Shown here: in pieces, positions 34,406 to 35,970 of the stretch
How the letters are laid out: the number at the start of each line of letters is the position of its first letter
How positions within the stretch are numbered: the first letter of the stretch is position 1
Source of the DNA: Akkermansia sp.
Lineage (GTDB): Bacteria; Verrucomicrobiota; Verrucomicrobiia; Verrucomicrobiales; Akkermansiaceae
NCBI GenBank assembly: GCA_017472085.1
Contig: JAFUQZ010000044.1
Span: forward strand, 1-35,970
DNA length: 35,970 nt
Reading direction: 5' to 3'
Made by a program: the position numbers and the translations under genes
Notes under the pieces: generated by a model
What the model was told of the DNA's origin: nothing
Database searches by the model: none
The model's input: the letters and a program-made list of their open reading frames with translations, nothing else

Positions 34406-35449
34406 TCAGATAATCCAGAGCCCGGCCGTCTCCTCAAAACCGAACATGATGTTGAAAGCATGCACGCCCTGACCGCCGGCGCCCTTGATGACATTATCCT
34501 CCGCACTCATCAGCACAACACGCTTGGTGCGCTCATCAATAGCCCAGCCGATGTCCACAAAGTTGGTGCGGGTCACATTCTTCGTATCTGCCGGTTTATT
34601 CGGCCCCATGAGCCGCACGAAGGGGGCATCGGAATAGGCCACTTCCATGCATGCGGTGATTTGTTCTGCGGTAGTGCCGGGAGCGAGCTTTGCCACCGTC
34701 GTGGTCACGATACCCGTGTTGACCGGCATCAGATGCGGGGTAAACGTGATGGTGACACCCGTTCCGGCCGCGAGGGAAAGCTCCTGCTCGATTTCCGAGA
34801 GATGGCGGTGGCGCGGCACACCGTAGGCCCGCATGCTCTCGTTGCATTCGCAGTACAGCAGCGTGACATCTGCCTTGCGCCCGGCGCCGGAGACCCCGCT
34901 GCCGCTGTTCACCACGATATCCTCCGGCAGTACCAGCCCGGCGCGCAGCAGCGGCACCAGCGGCAGGATGATACTGGTGGGATAGCACCCGGGAGACCCG
35001 ACGATGCGGGCTTTCTCAATCTCTGCCCTGTGCCATTCAGGCATACCGTAGGGGGCCTCCTGCATCAGCTCCGCATCCGGATGCGGCTTGCCGTAAAAAT
35101 CCTCGTAAACCGCCGGGTCATTCAGGCGGAAGTCGGCCGACAAATCCACCACGCGTATGCCCGCCTCCACGAGCCCGCGCCCGTACGAGGCAGAAACCCC
35201 GTGAGGCAGGGCAAGGAAAGCCGCCTCGGCCCCCGTGGCGGCAATGGCCGCCACATCTGAATCCGTGAAAAGAAGATCCGCTCCGGGAACATTCCGAAAA
35301 CGGGGGAACACATCGCTGAGCGGCTTGCCTGCGTATTGACGGGAGGTGGCACATACCAGTTCAACTCCGGGATGGCGCAACAGAATGCGCAGAAGCTCCT
35401 GTCCGGTGTACCCGCTGGCACCCACAACTGCTGTTTTGACCTTTTTCAT
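34406..35449 (-). CDS. argC: N-acetyl-gamma-glutamyl-phosphate reductase
   Basis: A 347-residue NADPH-dependent enzyme for the third step of arginine synthesis, turning N-acetylglutamyl phosphate into the semialdehyde. It has the nucleotide-binding VVGASGYTGQELLRIL, the active-site GSPGCYPTSIILPL with C155, and the C-terminal AEDNVIKGAGGQGVHAFN. The ATG at 35449 is the proper start: a longer frame begins at 35488, but the promoter (-10 at 35460-35465) lies inside it. Only 10 nt separate the -10 box from this ATG. It is the first gene of a compact minus-strand string that runs through the regulator, GT-C-like protein, xseB, dxs and TPR to recO. Confidence 0.95.
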   Translation of the reverse strand: MKKVKTAVVGASGYTGQELLRILLRHPGVELVCATSRQYAGKPLSDVFPRFRNVPGADLLFTDSDVAAIAATGAEAAFLALPHGVSASYGRGLVEAGIRVVDLSADFRLNDPAVYEDFYGKPHPDAELMQEAPYGMPEWHRAEIEKARIVGSPGCYPTSIILPLVPLLRAGLVLPEDIVVNSGSGVSGAGRKADVTLLYCECNESMRAYGVPRHRHLSEIEQELSLAAGTGVTITFTPHLMPVNTGIVTTTVAKLAPGTTAEQITACMEVAYSDAPFVRLMGPNKPADTKNVTRTNFVDIGWAIDERTKRVVLMSAEDNVIKGAGGQGVHAFNIMFGFEETAGLWII

Positions 35450-35459
35450 GGCAAAAAAG

Positions 35460-35488
35460 AGTCTACCATGAAAAAAATGTGTTGACAA
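35460..35488 (-). promoter_or_regulatory. Promoter of argC
   Basis: On the minus strand TTGTCA (35483-35488), a 17-nt spacer and TAGACT (35460-35465). The -10 is 10 nt from the argC ATG, so the mRNA should have a leader of only a few bases. The -35 box overlaps the -35 of the divergent tRNA promoter by five bases, so the two probably compete. Confidence 0.78.
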
Positions 35489-35510
35489 TCACAAAATTTA
35501 TCTGTATACT
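35482..35510 (+). promoter_or_regulatory. Promoter of the tRNA-Pro gene
   Basis: TTGACA (35482-35487), a 17-nt spacer and TATACT (35505-35510), followed by the GC-rich GCGCCCG stretch typical of stable-RNA discriminators. Transcription should begin near 35517, leaving about 27 nt of 5' trailer before the tRNA. Confidence 0.88.
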
Positions 35511-35543
35511 GCGCCCGTCGCCGCTCTGCGGGGGCAAATCAAA

Positions 35544-35617
35544 CGGGCAGTAGCGCAGTCTGGTAGCGCACTTGCATGGGGTGCAAGGGGTCGTGGGTTC
35601 GAATCCCGCTTGCCCGA
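35544..35617 (+). tRNA. tRNA-Pro (anticodon GGG)
   Basis: Acceptor CGGGCAG pairs with TTGCCCG (last pair G-U). The D arm is GCGC/GCGC. The anticodon arm CTTGC ATGGGGT GCAAG places GGG at 34-36, reading proline codons CCC and CCU. The T arm is GTGGG TTCGAAT CCCGC, and A is the discriminator base. No CCA is encoded. The 3' half and the following terminator recur 209 bp downstream. Confidence 0.93.
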
Positions 35618-35625
35618 TAAAACAA

Positions 35626-35665
35626 AAAACGCTCAGTAACGGAAATAGCCGCTGCTGAGCGTTTT
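35626..35665 (+). terminator. Terminator of the tRNA-Pro gene
   Basis: Arms AAAACGCTCAG (35626-35636) and CTGAGCGTTTT (35655-35665) form an 11-bp stem with an 18-nt loop, ending in TTTT. It is 9 bp after the tRNA. Confidence 0.85.
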
Positions 35666-35679
35666 GCTTTTGCCACAAA

Positions 35680-35820
35680 AAGCGGGAATTCGAACACACG
35701 CCCCCGCCGCAAAGGGGGAGTGGGCTGCGAGTGCCGGTGGCACGAGCAGACCCTGCGCCGCCGGGATACCTCCCGGCGGGAAGCCCGACAGGGCCGCAGG
35801 GGGCGGGTAGAATCCCGCTT
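35680..35820. repeat. Highly structured palindromic segment between the tRNA 3'-end copies
   Basis: The ends 35680-35710 and 35793-35820 are imperfect reverse complements. The left arm begins with a degenerate inverted copy of the tRNA T arm. Inside are several strong hairpins: CCGCCGGGA/TCCCGGCGG (loop TACC), GTGCC/GGCAC and GCCC/GGGC, the first and last enclosed by CCCTGCG/CGCAGGG as a branched stem. It is GC-rich and has no coding signal. It may be a mobile repeat of the REP type or a structured RNA. Confidence 0.8.
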
Positions 35821-35834
35821 GCCCGATAAAACAA

Positions 35835-35874
35835 AAAACGCTCAGTAACGGAAATAGCCGCTGCTGAGCGTTTT
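35835..35874 (+). terminator. Second copy of the tRNA terminator hairpin
   Basis: The same 11-bp stem as at 35626-35665, copied by the direct repeat 209 bp downstream. It would catch any transcript that passes the first hairpin and the structured segment. Confidence 0.8.
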
Positions 35875-35915
35875 GCCTTTGCAGAAAATATTGGTGACAA
35901 ATACACAAAAAAATC

Positions 35916-35944
35916 TGTACAGCAGAACAGAAGTACTCTATACT
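35916..35944 (+). promoter_or_regulatory. Promoter at the window edge
   Basis: TGTACA (35916-35921), a 17-nt spacer and TATACT (35939-35944). Transcription would start near 35951 and leave the window, so the gene it serves is not seen. The AT-rich sequence just before it (35895-35920) resembles the tRNA-Pro promoter region. Confidence 0.6.
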
Positions 35945-35970
35945 TTCACTATCGGATAGGGCATCCGACC

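Larger units (their letters stand above)
35601..35882 (+). repeat. 73-bp direct repeat of the tRNA-Pro 3' end and its terminator
   Basis: Positions 35601-35673 and 35810-35882 agree in 72 of 73 bases. Each copy holds the 3' part of the tRNA (GAATCCCGCTTGCCCGA) and the hairpin that follows. The second copy has no 5' half and so is not a working tRNA. Between them lie 136 bp (35674-35809). This is the pattern left by integration at a tRNA 3' end or by a local duplication. Confidence 0.93.

Noticed and set aside
35463..35906. Minus-strand frame across the tRNA-Pro region, with repeated peptide words
   Set aside because: The repeated words come from the duplicated tRNA 3' end and terminator; it is translation of RNA-gene sequence.
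1..35970. CRISPR array
   Set aside because: No set of regularly spaced short direct repeats with unique spacers is visible. The repeats present are tandem, palindromic or a tRNA duplication.

Overview
The window looks like chromosomal DNA of a gut Verrucomicrobiota, most probably Akkermansia or a close relative. The grounds are a PEP-CTERM (VPEP...RRRRR) surface protein rich in passenger-type beta repeats, a secreted GH84 hexosaminidase with a discoidin-like domain, GC-rich coding sequence, few clear Shine-Dalgarno sites and very clean sigma70-type promoters. The assignment is inferred from protein style; no 16S or marker search was possible.

Layout. (1) 1-139: the 3' end of a group II intron (maturase C-terminus, domains V and VI). 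(2) 167-8972, + strand: a tightly packed four-gene defence cassette made of a SNF2-type helicase, a DUF4391-like protein, a type III-like Mod methyltransferase and a Res helicase-endonuclease. (3) 9074-12926, +: a secreted SGNH hydrolase, glucose-6-phosphate isomerase (pgi) with its terminator, and a lipoprotein related to retropepsin-like aspartyl proteases. (4) 12889-15621, -: a CHASE2-type membrane protein, an aminoglycoside-phosphotransferase-fold kinase and a small membrane protein, read from a promoter that leaves almost no leader. (5) 15722-22299, +: a heavy-metal efflux operon (Cys/His-rich exported peptide, TolC-like lipoprotein, His-rich membrane fusion protein, RND pump) ending in a two-way terminator. 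(6) 22497-27666, -: the PEP-CTERM protein, preceded by a 21-bp inverted-repeat pair that could be an invertible switch, and the GH84 enzyme with its own promoter. (7) 27695-35449, -: a long compact gene string argC, NtrC-type regulator, GT-C-like membrane protein, xseB, dxs, TPR protein, recO. (8) 35482-35970, +: a tRNA-Pro(GGG) gene whose 3' end and terminator are repeated 209 bp downstream around a highly structured 136-bp segment, then a further promoter at the window edge.

How the parts work together. The defence cassette is translationally linked (8-bp overlap, 3- and 6-bp gaps), so its four products are probably made together and act as one restriction system with two separate helicases. 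The efflux genes form a complete tripartite pump with an exported metal-binding peptide at the front. The surface protein and GH84 enzyme fit a glycan-feeding mucosal organism. The argC-to-recO string mixes biosynthesis, repair and regulation, as compact genomes often do.

Most notable for follow-up: the four-gene restriction cassette next to a group II intron; three consecutive palindromes inside the specificity region of mod; the candidate invertible promoter upstream of the PEP-CTERM gene; the tRNA-Pro 3'-end duplication with its structured insert; and two promoters whose -10 boxes lie exactly 10 nt from the ATG.
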